A DNA stretch of 64,000 bases, from the NCBI RefSeq assembly GCF_001540865.1, contig NC_033632.1, forward strand, positions 12,516,518 through 12,580,517, read 5' to 3'. The position numbers and the translations under genes were made by a program. Below the pieces are notes generated by a model that did no database searches, was not told the origin of the DNA, and saw nothing but the letters and a program-made list of their open reading frames with translations. Of the stretch, positions 22,129-33,401 are shown piece after piece (the first letter of the stretch is position 1; the number at the start of each line of letters is the position of its first letter). This DNA comes from Ananas comosus (taxonomy: Eukaryota > Streptophyta > Magnoliopsida > Poales > Bromeliaceae).

Positions 22129-23932
22129 CAAGTGTGAAACAATCGTTGTATTCTAAAATTTTAAGCTGTTAGAGAATGGTGTGTTTATATAATTTTATGA
22201 GAAATGATTCGGTACTTTTTAAAAAAATATATAAAAAAGATCTTAACCGTTGATTAATAAAGGGTAAAAATATAATTTTAATATTTAGCAGGTAAAAGGA
22301 TTATTTTATTCAAGGTTAGTTTGATAATTAAACAATACAACATTTAAAGAAACTTTTAATTGAGGTCCTAAATTTACGCATTAATTTGCACTAATTTAGA
22401 AAATTAATTGATTAACCAAATTTATGCATTAATTAGGCATTAATTTAGGCATCTACTTTAAATATTTTAGTGTTTCTAAAATTATGCATTAATTTAAATT
22501 ATAGGAATTTTAGAAATAGTTCTATTTCTAAATACGATGAATTTAAATTTTAAATATTAAATATTTAAAATTTAAAAGTGAAATTTAAATTAGAGGAATT
22601 TTGTATTACTATTTAAAAAAATTGTAATGTTGGTAAATATTTTAATTCAACATATTTAATATATTTAAGAAACTTTTAAATTCCTATAGTTTAGACATTA
22701 ATTTTGTATCACTTATTTAAAAAATTTTGAATGTAGGTTAAAAAATTTATAATTTAAATGTATTTAATATGTTAAAAAAAAATTTAGAGTTGTTACTTAT
22801 ATTAGACATTAATTTTGTATGAACTATTTAAAATATTTGTAATGTTCCGGTAAATATTTAATTTAACATATTTAATTCGTTTAATAAATTATGAATTTCA
22901 TCTTAGTCATTAATTTTGTATAATACTAATTTAAAAATTAAATGTGGCGGCAAATATTTATTTTTAACATATTGAATATGTTTAAAAAATTACATAATTT
23001 ATTCTAATTTAGATACTAATTCTTTATCACAATTTAAAATTTAAATGGTAGATAATTTTTATTGAAATATATGGTTATACTATGGAATTTAAAAGTTCTT
23101 TACTATCAAAAACTAAAAAAATTTAATATTTTTGATCCATTAGCCATCGCGAATTTGCAACAGTTATTATATCAAACATATAAAAAAAATTAATATCCAT
23201 ACTATCTGATAAAGATCGAACTAGAAAAAATCTAACGTACAAATTAAATCAAAAATAAATCTAAATTTCACTTCTGATTATTTAATAAAAGATTTAGAAA
23301 GCAAGTAAAGTTATGTGTCAAAGAAATTTTAATGCATACCTTTCTTATATATTAAACTCATTGATATTAACAAAAACAAAGAGAAAAAAAAAAATTTAAA
23401 GATCATATTGTCAAATAATTGAAAATTTCTTATTGAAATGCCCAAATTATGAAAGAAAAGATAAGAGAGAAAAAAGAAATAAGAGAAATAAAAATTTTGA
23501 AAATACAGCTAGAGATAAAATGACTAAATTGTCTATGTATTAAAAGAAAAAATACCTTTTTGAGCTACCTTGAGTACGGTACCTCCCCAAAGATGGACCG
23601 GCTATTGCAGGTTAATATTTAAAAAAAACAAAATCTGCAGCCGTTGAATACGCGTCAATATGAACGGTAACGAAAAAAAAAAAGTATAAGAAGCATTACT
23701 CTAATTTTAATTTAACACTCCCCCTCACGTCTGACTCCAGGAGACTTTTTCGCGGCGCATGACGTGCAGCTTGATTAAATGGAGAAATTAATATGGCTAG
23801 GAGCCGTTGACGTGACTCGAACTTAGGACCTCCTACACTCTGATTGACCCCTAATGTGAAATAACGTTGTACTCTAAAAACTTAACTAGTTAGAGAACAA
23901 GGTGTGTGTTTATATAATTTTAAATATTAACA
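22129..23932. mobile_element. 1.8-kb AT-rich insertion flanked by imperfect direct repeats
   Basis: Absent from the matching place upstream of STP-C (near 45015). Its left end (about 22137-22196, 'cgttgta(t)tctaaaa', 'ttagagaa', 'gtgtttatataatttt') is repeated in the same direction at its right end (about 23861-23926). Near the right end, 'gaggtcctaagttcgagtc' (minus strand, about 23805-23830) resembles a Pol III B box. The interior has no ORF. It may be a non-autonomous retroelement; class unknown. Confidence 0.5.
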
Positions 23933-24189
23933 ACGAGGAACGAACAAGATGAGGCACGGCACTGCTTTGTGTTTGTATTACTTTCCCACAATTCAACCCC
24001 TCCTAGCTAGGGGCCGCCACGTGGTTTTGTGCGTAAATTATTGATTTTACCTAATAACTTATAAAATCAATATTTAAACTGACAAACCAAAATCAAAACA
24101 CAATACTAATGTTTTTCTAATTTGGCTCCAGATTTGCGTTATTCCACACTAGTTGTTCCAACTCTTTAGTCCATGGACTATGTTCAAGC

Positions 24190-25018
24190 CAAATGGCGGT
24201 GGACTTCAGTAACGCCCTACCTGCCACCCGGACCTACTCAAATGGCGATGGCTTCCAACCAACTCTTTACGATCAAATCCCTTACAAGTTTATGTAATCT
24301 AAAACAAGGGAACAGGACAACAGGGACGCAAGAACCAGCCATTATCGGACTTAAAATTCCGCTCAGTCAAAATTTTCATCTGGGTGCTAATCCGTAAAAG
24401 ACTTCTCGACCGCTGACAGATTGCTCAACCAAGGGCATCAGGAAGACGAACACTATGGTCGTTCTGCTGCGGATCCCGGAAACCTGTGGACCACCCATTT
24501 GCAACATGTAGATCTTTCCGTCCGTTTCCTCTTCTTCATGGCGGGCCGTACAATCAAGGCAATGCAAGTTGACGTTCATGAGCTCTGGACCACTCTCAGG
24601 GCCGATCAAAGACATCATCTAAATGATCTTAAAGCCTCCACCTTTCTCGCCGGCAATTTGGTGGGTAGTCGACGGAAAGAAAACACTACCTTCAATCAAG
24701 CGATTCCATGCTACCCGAGCCCATTGAACGCACCAGACTTCTGCCTGCGAAATCATGGCTCGAGCTTCTCTGATACTTACCACGCCCACATATGCAGCGG
24801 TGGCTTTTTTTTTTTAAGTAGTTATCCATTTACGTCCCTTTCTGTTCGCTTCTTTCCTGCTTTTTTTTTTGGTGAAGCTCTTTTCGGCAGGCCCTAGCTG
24901 CTATCTACACTATTACATTTCAGTTTCATTTTGTGACATGAATGAAGCAGGTAGGGTGCTACCTCTTTCTCAAAAAAAAAAAAAAGAAGATATTTTTCGA
25001 GCCAATGATTAGGATCAA
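24190..25018. mobile_element. Insertion absent from unit 2, ending in a SINE-like tail
   Basis: Lies between two segments that are adjacent upstream of STP-C. Its right part (about 24930-24985) has 'tgaatgaagcaggtagggtgc' and 'ctttctc' followed by an A-run, like the 3' end of the SINE family at 12199. The remaining sequence, with a 158-residue ORF at 24421-24897, is not recognised. Confidence 0.4.
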
Positions 25019-25387
25019 TCAGTCAAATTTTCTTGTCACCAAAACGTTAGCGGAACCAGTGCCGTACCCTACCCTAGCCTTCAGAATACCTCCAGTCTAG
25101 TTCTGTCTTAAAAGGACCACAAAGTTTCAAACTAGCGTATCCACACACTGCACAAACACACAAAAAAGTAAGAATCAATGAGCTCTCCGAAGGACTTCTT
25201 CTGGAGGAGTTGGAAGTAAAGTCCCCGTGGAACGGGCTGTTTGTGGCTTGAAGACTGTCTGTAAGAGCAAAGAAGGAAGGGGGGCTAGAATCTTGCGACT
25301 TAGCCGCTAATGAACCATGCTCTCCTGGGTCAAATTGGTGGGGAAGTTCCACACGGCACATCATCTACAGGAACAGATTATACAGAT

Positions 25388-26073
25388 TTATGATTATCGA
25401 GAGCGTTAGGCCATTTAATGAGGGAAGATCCTTAGACCTTACTCTTTCTGGTGGAAGGGAGTCTTGAATCTTACGACGAGTTTTCAAATGGGGATGATGT
25501 CTTTCAAACTGGGGCAGACGGACGTACTATCAACTTTTTCGGTCGGATCGATGGCTGTGGAGAGTCCTCGTTAGAACGGTTCGTTTTCCGAAGTGTTTGA
25601 AATGCGACAGTAAGAACTTACAAAGTCAAGAGTAGTTTATAGAACGACGATTGGAATTGGAATAGGATTTTAGGTGACGATGGCGAGCATCTCGGCAAGG
25701 GCTAGTTCTAGCCTGCGATTGAGTTCAAGGATAGGGTGTCCTGGTCTCAAAGTAGACATGGACCAGACAATACTACCTTTTCTTGGCGATGGAACCCAGA
25801 TGAGGAAACCAAATTTGCCCAAAGGCAAGACGAGATTTCCTCCGGTAAGGCCTCATCTTTTATTAGATACATAATTTCTATTTGCGAACTAATTATTTAA
25901 TCCAGGCTTCCTAAAATTTCATGTTATGGGAACCATGCAGCTTGCCACAAATTTGATCACAGATTTTTTTGAAACCTTATTTTAACTACAACTCATTGTC
26001 ACGCATGCAGCTGCCGATAAACATTTCCTAAATACATACAACTTTTCTGTCAAAAGATATACTTACACTAGTA
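25388..26073 (+). pseudogene. LINE ORF2 3' fragment (copy 2, indel-rich)
   Basis: Collinear with 40187-40880, but with many single-base indels that break the frame. The right end is interrupted at 26074 by the Copia LTR, inside sequence that continues normally after 40880 in the other copy. The Copia element therefore inserted into a second LINE-STP unit. Confidence 0.6.
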
Positions 26074-27916
26074 TGTTAGAAAGATTGTGTACGTTAAAAC
26101 GCCGCGGAAAAAAGAACTCAAACAATTATATTTTTAGAAACTCTCGAGATCCAATCTCAAAAACCACGCATTTAGGATTCCTCCATTTTTAAGATTAAAG
26201 TAAGAAAACAAAAGCATCGAATCTTTACCTTTTCGCGAATAGGATCTTCCCGGTCAATTTGGATGATCGTGGAATTCGGTTCTCTTGAAGCTGCACAAGC
26301 GCTCGCGCGCTCAGTAAGGTTCCACACCGATGTTCTTGATTTGATCGATGTCCTCACCGGGGTGCTAGTCTCTTGGCAAAGGACGTCTTCTTGCTAAAGA
26401 TGGAGAGAGAGAGAGAGGATGAGAGATAACGGCCTAGGCGTTTCTAAAAACTCCCGTTGTATATATAAGAACTATAATCCAGATTCCTTAATAATATAAT
26501 ACAATTAAGGATAAGTATATATCTTAGATTAAATTTATCCTTTCCTTAATTGGTTTAGATCGATTAATCCTAATTTTGATTCGATCTTTATATTAATTGA
26601 TCTATCCAAACTTAATAATGCAAATATTTGCAGATAATCCCTCTATAATTTAACTAACTTTAGTAAGTCGTCTCTTTCGTAAACATTTTACACCTTAATA
26701 CCACGTAATTTGCTAACAATTTACAAATTAGTCCAATTATCATTATATTGACAATTAGGTCCTCCGCCGATTCAATAATCGCGAGGCATGCTATCGATCA
26801 ATCACAACTCTGTATGTGTGTGACCCCATAGGTTCTATTCTATCTGTGTGAGAATATATTATTGCATCACTATCAAACAATAATCACTGACACTCCTTTT
26901 CAATAGATTCGGAACAATTCCAACTCAGCCCAATGAGAATTATCGCATATCTAGACAAATTCTCACGTGTCTTCACAATCACTAGTGACGCCTAGCACAT
27001 GTAGTGCATTCCAGTAGAATGAAATACTGAACCTCTTGGTGCAGTTACTGTTGTGGATACAATGCCTATCTATCATGAGTCCCAACTAGACGGAGGTTAT
27101 GGAATAACTCGTCAAACCCCATACGATCTGTCATATGTTAAATTTATTCGACGTCGAGTTTCTAATATCGGAAACCCTTTTCCGCCTTATTAACTCTGCC
27201 CTGGCCAAGTCTATCTAACTCGGCCAGTTAAATCAACATAGGACTAACGACCCTATTCTACCAAGGGAGATAGATTCCTCTAAGGTGCGCACCTATTACT
27301 ACAATGACCTACTTAACGCCAAACATGACCACCGCAAGGATCCGAATGGCTAGGGACCAACGTGATGACAGTCAAACATACAAGTAACCTCATTCGTGAA
27401 TAGCCGACGAGGCATCGCAGTCAAAGCGACCAGTCACACTAATGCACAAATTGAGTAAAGTCACTGACGAGTGAGTAGACATCCAAAGTGCACTTCTCGT
27501 GTTGGTCCGCTCGGTACCTTTTTCTCTACAACCACTCTGCCATATTTCGCTCCTGTCCACATTTACTGTCGACCGAGACTTCGTCCTACCAAAAGGCGAG
27601 AGAACCATAGGCACCAATCTCACTGGGATCAATCCGACCGCCCGTGATGAATCTTAGTTATCTGGGAGATTTAGGAATAAACACCAATAACCATGTCTCA
27701 AATTCATCAACTCTTGAGAAATATATGTCGATCATCGTTATTATTCCTTCGACAGATCCCATCCAGCTAGCCATCGGACACAATACACACATATGAATGA
27801 AATAATAAACCCAAATTTATTCATAACTATTTTAAAGTCAAAGATACAAATTGATAGTCTAGAAAAAAACTACATGTGTCAGCCTGTTGTTGGTTCTAGG
27901 GGCATACATTCTAACA
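26074..27916 (-). repeat. Copia 3' LTR
   Basis: Bounded by TGTTAGAA (26074) and TTCTAACA (ending 27916), a perfect inverted LTR terminus. Immediately inside it, the minus strand reads 'gcaatgggagaat', a polypurine tract. The same TGTTAGAA start recurs at 33274. About 1.84 kb, non-coding. Confidence 0.8.
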
Positions 27917-28899
27917 ATTCTCCCATTGCACTAAAGCAATCAGCCTATATACAAGCCCCATCTTCTCAAGTAGTGGACTTCAGTCTTCTGCTGGCTAAGG
28001 GGTTTATCAATGGGCCTGCACGTTATCCGTGGAGTCTACTATCTCTACATTCGATGATTTCCTGTCGAGCGTAGTCGCGTATAATATGAAACCCCGCTTA
28101 TATGCTGGACTTCTGATGAGATCTGGGTCCTTAGCTAAGGCTAGGCGCCAATTGTTGTCGCATAGCAGATGTATTGACTCAGATTGGCAATCCACTAATT
28201 CGCGCGACAAACTTCTATGAATCAGAAAGGCCTACTTCTAAATGCGGCGAATATCTGCCTTTCATTGGTTAAGGGTCGGTTGTTTGAAACTCTTTCCAAT
28301 ACACCAAGCCACTACTCGCAGTAAGAACACGTATCCTGACGTAGACTTGTCTATCGGCAAGAACATTCCAGACATAGTTTAATCAGTATATCCTCTATGG
28401 ATTTCAACTCTTTTCTCCAAAGATCAATGAACATAATCCTTTAGTGCTGCTCAAGTACTGCTGAGTATGTTCTTCACAGCAATTCCAGTGCTCATCGCTC
28501 TGGATTAGATTGATATCTGCTGTCGACACTCGACAAACAATCCCATATCAGATCGGTGTACACAGCATGGCCGCTCATATAAGACTCCCTATAGCTTGAC
28601 GCAATCAAGGGCTCTATCTCATACATTGAATCTGCTTCAAATGTATTGCGGGACCACATTTATCTTAAAGAGATATCTCCATGTCTATAGAGAGGACGTT
28701 TTCATGCACGAAACCTGCTTCAGACTTCTTCTATATACATTTTCTCGTGAGAGCGGCCTAGATCCTTTTAGATGTATCTACTATAGACTCCTTTATCCCC
28801 AAAATAGAGGATGCCTCCCTAACTTTCATCGGAGATTCTTTTAGACAATACATCTTAACTGAAGTCAGTTATTGGAATGTCGATTCCCAATCAGGAGAA

Positions 28900-31654
28900 T
28901 GTCCATCACGTACAATACGAGGAATGTGACAGCTGCTCCATGACCTTCTTATAAACCACGAATGGTTCCTCATCATTTCTTTAACGATTTAAACAATTTA
29001 ATCACGTCATTCAAAACGAGTATTCAATGTCCGAGATGCTAGGTTAGTCCATAAATGAATCGTTGCAACTTGCCATACTTTGTGTGACTTTCGTCACCCG
29101 GAAGTGAAACCCAGAGGCTGCTTATATAGATATCTTCTTCAAGATATCTATTTAGGAAGGCAGTTTTCACATCCATTTGCACATGATTGCTCATAATCAT
29201 AGTTATGCTGCAAGGCACAGCAGTATTCGAATGCGATTTAAGCATGGCTACGGGAAAAGGTCTCGTGATAAGTCAATTGCCTTCGATTGGATATAACCTT
29301 TCCAACAATGCCTTGCCTTTATAGGCTCTACCTTTTTCATCCGAAACGCTATCTTTCTTTTATGTAGATCCGATTTACCCCGATAAGGTACGTATACCTC
29401 TGGTGGGTCTACCCAAAATCCAAACCTAGTCTGGAATGCACTTGAAGCATTTCTTGACTTCATAGCCACTCGCAACCATATTCTCGCGAATCGATGTCAG
29501 ACATCGCTTGTTGTAGGTTTGAGAGCATCTCCGTGTTCCCTAGTCCATGAGCGAACATTTCCTACTATTCCTCTTTGTAACGATACTAAATACGCGCTTA
29601 GTAGGGATGGGAGATTCTACATCGACCTACAGGTGGAGGAGGTACTACATGTAACTGGCTCAGGCTGGAAATAGACCGTTCTTGTAGTTTGATGACTCGT
29701 TGCTCTTCAGAAGACTCTTTCTTCGGAGCTCAATTTTTCTCCCGACTAGCTTCGTTTCTTGGGAATAAACGATTTGTCCAGAAAATAGCGATGTTTTACT
29801 TACAACTAATATATGATGATTCCTCTGGGATATAAAATAGTAACCTAAAGATTCTGTTAGGAATCCAATAAAACGAGCCCTCTCAAACCTGCCTCTAACT
29901 TTGTTCGCCTGTATCGTTAACATGAGCGGACACCCCCTAATCTTTGATATGACCAAGACTTGGTATACTTACCTATGCCACATCTCATACGGCGTAGTAG
30001 GAACAGATTTGAGGGAACTCTATTTAACAAGGAAGCTGCGGATAAGACAAAGCATGTCCCGAGAAAAATAAAAGGAGATCAGTGAAGCTCTCATAGGATC
30101 GAACCATATCCACATAAGGTTCGGTTTCTCCGTTCTGACACCCCGTTGAGTTGAGGTGTTCCCGAAGGAGTCCACTATGAGACTATGCCGTTTTCTTTGA
30201 GATAATTTAGAAACTCTCCACTAAGGTATTCTCCTCCTCGATCTGATTGAAGAACCTTGATGGATTTTTCAGTTTGTTTTTCTACTTCATATCTGAATTC
30301 TTTGAACTTTTCAAAAATCTCAGACTTGTATTTCACAAGATATACATACCCATACCGTGAATAATCATCGGTAAATATTATGAAGTAGAGATAACCTCCC
30401 CTAGCATGCGCATCAAATGGCCCACACACATCAGTGTGTATCAAGAAAAGTATCTCAGTGGCCCTTTCCCCTTGTCCTACAAAGGGTAATTTAGTCAATT
30501 TTTTTGAAGACAAGATTCACAAACTGGATAAGACTCTGAAGTCAATGGGCCGAGAAGCCCATCTTTATTCAATTTATTGATCCTTTCTTATTCAATATGA
30601 CCAAGCCTGAGGTGCCACATATACTTTAGGTTCATCTCATCTCTAGATCTCTTAGACCCAATAACAGTCACTACTTGCTCAGAAATATTTGTAGATACAT
30701 CCATATGTAAATGATAAAGACTATCAATTATAAAACCATGGTCAATAATTTTATTTCTAAAATAAATTATGCAGTAGCTTTTGTCAAAATTAAACCATCC
30801 TGTGTAGAAATCAAATTTCTGCTAGCAGGAGGTACATAATTGTAATCTTTAAATAATAAAACATATCCTGACGGTAGTCGCAAAGGATAGGTGCCAGCAG
30901 CCACAGTAGCAACTCTTGCCCCGTTGCCTACCCGTAGGGTCACTTCACCTTCCCTAAGCCCTCTACTTTCTCTTTCTGGAAGTAGAGGAAACCGTTAGTT
31001 TCTATTACGAGCAAGTCTGACATACCTTCCGAAGGTGTGTCCTTCCTCTTATTCTTTAGGCTCTCCAGGTAGAAAGGACAGTTCCTCTCACAATGACCGT
31101 CAACATTGCAGTGGAAACATTTTCCTTTATTAGCGGCCCTTTTCTTAGGAGCTTCCTTCTTGGGCTTGTTTTCCGTCTTTTGTTTCTTCGCGGGTTTCTT
31201 CTTCCAATTAGACTTTCTTTTAGAAGAGGAAGCTCGCTCCACAACGTGAACCGTTCCCTTTGAACTTTTCAAAAGTCCCCTCTATTATTACCAACATGTT
31301 CAATAACTCTGCATTGGTGCAGTCAATTTTATTCATATGGTAGTTTACAATAAACTGTCCATATGATACAGGAAGGGATTGCAGGATCAGATCAACTTGC
31401 AATTCCTTATCCATTTTACGCCAAGCTTCTCAAGCTCCTCGAGGTCTATGATCATTGTCAAACAATGATCATGAACGGACTGCCCTTCTGTTAGTTATTG
31501 GACGGTTTGGCAACGTGAGGTTTACCTGGTCGAGAACAATGCAGAGCTTATTGGAATTTAAAACTATTTTTAAATTCCTTAGCCAGTCTTTATAATTAAT
31601 TTCAGTTAAGGATTTTGTGTCGAGAATACGAGAGAGATAATTGGAAGCAGACAT
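28900..31654 (-). pseudogene. Copia gag-pol, broken
   Basis: Gag begins at 31654 (MSASNYLSRILDT, KDWLRNLKIVLNS) and continues in a second frame at 31220-31414. Zinc knuckle CFHCNVDGHCERNC lies near 31085-31130. Directly after LLVIETN the protease DTG motif is absent: sequence jumps to the region before EVTLRVGNGARV. Pre-integrase WHLRLGHIE and CESCL lie near 30500-30630. Integrase 30175-30513 shows [20 protein letters not shown] and [12 protein letters not shown] stop follows GIVS, and the downstream GTPQLNGVSERRNR carries the catalytic Glu. Reverse-transcriptase QMDVKTAFLN and YLEEDIY lie near 29120-29180. Not functional as assembled; some breaks may be sequencing errors. Confidence 0.8.
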
Positions 31655-33259
31655 TTACTTTGCAGAGAGTAAAGATTCAAGTTAGATATTTGTATTTGTT
31701 TTGAAAAATTGTTTTAGGGATTTTAAAAACAAATTTAGCCTCCCACTGTTTTCTCGAGTCTCTTACACTCCTCGGGTAGAGAAACGGAAACCCAACGCGA
31801 CAAGAGGTTTCAAGTGGGTACTGCGGTCCCACCAATTTAACGTACCACCTCACCTAACAGTTATTGGTGATATGCAAACCGATGAGTGGACAACTCTTGT
31901 CCAATGCTTCTCAAGCAAATTGCAGTGATCGGTCTCTAAGTCCTGTAGGCCTCACCTGACAGTTATTGGCCCCATTCCTTAGTTAAGTCAGACCCACCGT
32001 TCAAACGCGTAAGCAAAGCCGTCATTGGGTCCCTCACCTGACAGTTATTGGGCCCAACCCCATCTTTACTCCGCAGCATCTCATGCTAATAGAGTGGTTG
32101 CGAATTCCCGATGCAACTGACCACTGTAACCAGCCGTGCCAATCAACACCAGAAAAGCGCCCGCACTTCTACAACGGCGGAAGACCGCTCGACTTAATAT
32201 TTATGAGGAGATTTATTTAGGTCTCAAAAAATATTTTATTTATTTACATCTAATGCAAATAAAATAAAAAATCAATCCGCGCAAACAAACATAATTAAAC
32301 TGGTGATGATCATGGATCTTAGAAGTGGATTCGGACTCGAGCCACTGAGTCGGAATCGGGGTCTTAGGGTCATAAATTACAAGCACACACACGTCATTGG
32401 TTTGATCGTCTTCAACTTCTTGATCCGATCTGGAGCTTCAACTTGATTTGATCCTTATCAACACCTTGATCCGACCGCCATCAAGTATTCGTCTCTATCC
32501 GGGCCTTGCGAACTTTTAGGCTTGCAACCGATCAACCAATGACGTGCAACCATACATTATACAACCCAACAATAAAAATGAAATAAAAATTAATTACATT
32601 TGATAACTTTTATCTCTAACCTATTGAGACACGCAGGTCTCCAAATAAATCGGCTTGTGCACGCAGGCACAAATATAGCCATCTCTAATACAAAATTCTT
32701 AATTTAAACAAATTTAAAATTATAGGATTCTGCATACACATCATACATCACATGTCGAAACAAAAATAAATAGGTTGCTATCCATGATCATCACCGTATC
32801 TCATACATCACATGCATAATAATAAATTTTGGATATTCTAATTAACCGTTAACCGATGATTCGAAAGAATAAATTATTAAAAATAATCAATCTTATTGAT
32901 TATTATAATTTTGATCAACAATTTAATCTACAAAAATAACATCTTGATCTCATCAAGAAATCAATTTGATCTAATCAAATTAGATCCTTTTCTTTTATTT
33001 AAAAAAATTTTTGCTTTCCGTACGGATGCTACAGTAGCATCCGTATGGACTGCTACAGTAAAATTCGTGCAGTGTTACAGCAATTTTTTTTATTTTTTTA
33101 TTTTTTTTTGGGTTGCTTGAAAACAAGAGACCATCGATTAAATTGTTGATCACTTTGATCGTTTCGAATTAGCCAAAAACGATCGATAAATCGTTCTACC
33201 GACGGAAAAATAGTTTAGAATACCCAAATTCATAATTTTAATCTTAAGAACATGAGGAT

Positions 33260-33272
33260 GGCTCTGATACCA
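33260..33272 (-). other. Copia primer-binding site
   Basis: On the minus strand TGGTATCAGAGCC follows the LTR end with one base between. This is the plant initiator-Met tRNA complement. Confidence 0.85.
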
Positions 33273-33273
33273 C

Positions 33274-33301
33274 TGTTAGAAAATTGCGTACGGTAAAAAC
33301 G
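33274..33301 (-). repeat. Copia 5' LTR, end only
   Basis: TGTTAGAAAATTGCGTACGG matches the first bases of the LTR at 26074. The rest is lost in the N gap. Confidence 0.8.
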
Positions 33302-33401
33302 NNNNNNNNNNNNNNNNNNNNNNNNNNNNNNNNNNNNNNNNNNNNNNNNNNNNNNNNNNNNNNNNNNNNNNNNNNNNNNNNNNNNNNNNNNNNNNNNNNN
33401 N
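33302..33401. other. Assembly gap (100 N)
   Basis: Exactly 100 Ns, a conventional placeholder for unknown length. A Copia LTR enters from the left and a Gypsy-type LTR exits on the right. Confidence 0.98.

Larger units (their letters stand above)
17733..25190. repeat. Segmental duplication, unit 1 (LINE 3' fragment, STP-B, flank)
   Basis: Nearly identical to 40629-45450 from 17733 to about 22129. It then resumes in indel-rich form at 23932-24190 and 25018-25190. Unit 1 has two insertions absent from unit 2 (22129-23932 and about 24190-25018) and an extra copy of a roughly 40-bp repeat near 18028-18110. Exon sequences of the two STP copies differ by only a few bases. Confidence 0.9.
23700..30100. 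other. Low-accuracy assembly stretch (inferred)
   Basis: Where this stretch can be compared with a second copy in the window (23932-24190 against 45012-45250; 25018-25190 against 45284-45440; 25388-26060 against 40187-40870), the differences are mostly scattered single-base insertions or deletions. The Copia frames here are also broken every few dozen codons, but those near 30.2-31.7 kb stay open much longer. This is the pattern of uncorrected long-read sequence. Boundaries are approximate. Confidence 0.55.
27917..33273 (-). mobile_element. Ty1/Copia retrotransposon, internal region
   Basis: Minus strand, between a 3' LTR and a 5' LTR whose body falls in the gap. Domain order: gag, zinc knuckle, pre-integrase, integrase, reverse transcriptase. 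It is degenerate (frameshifts, a stop in integrase, loss of the protease active-site region). It sits within a LINE-STP segment, so it is younger than that segment. Confidence 0.85.

Noticed and set aside
24421..24897. 158-residue ORF
   Set aside because: No recognisable domain; lies in an insertion within the low-accuracy stretch, with frame uncertainty.
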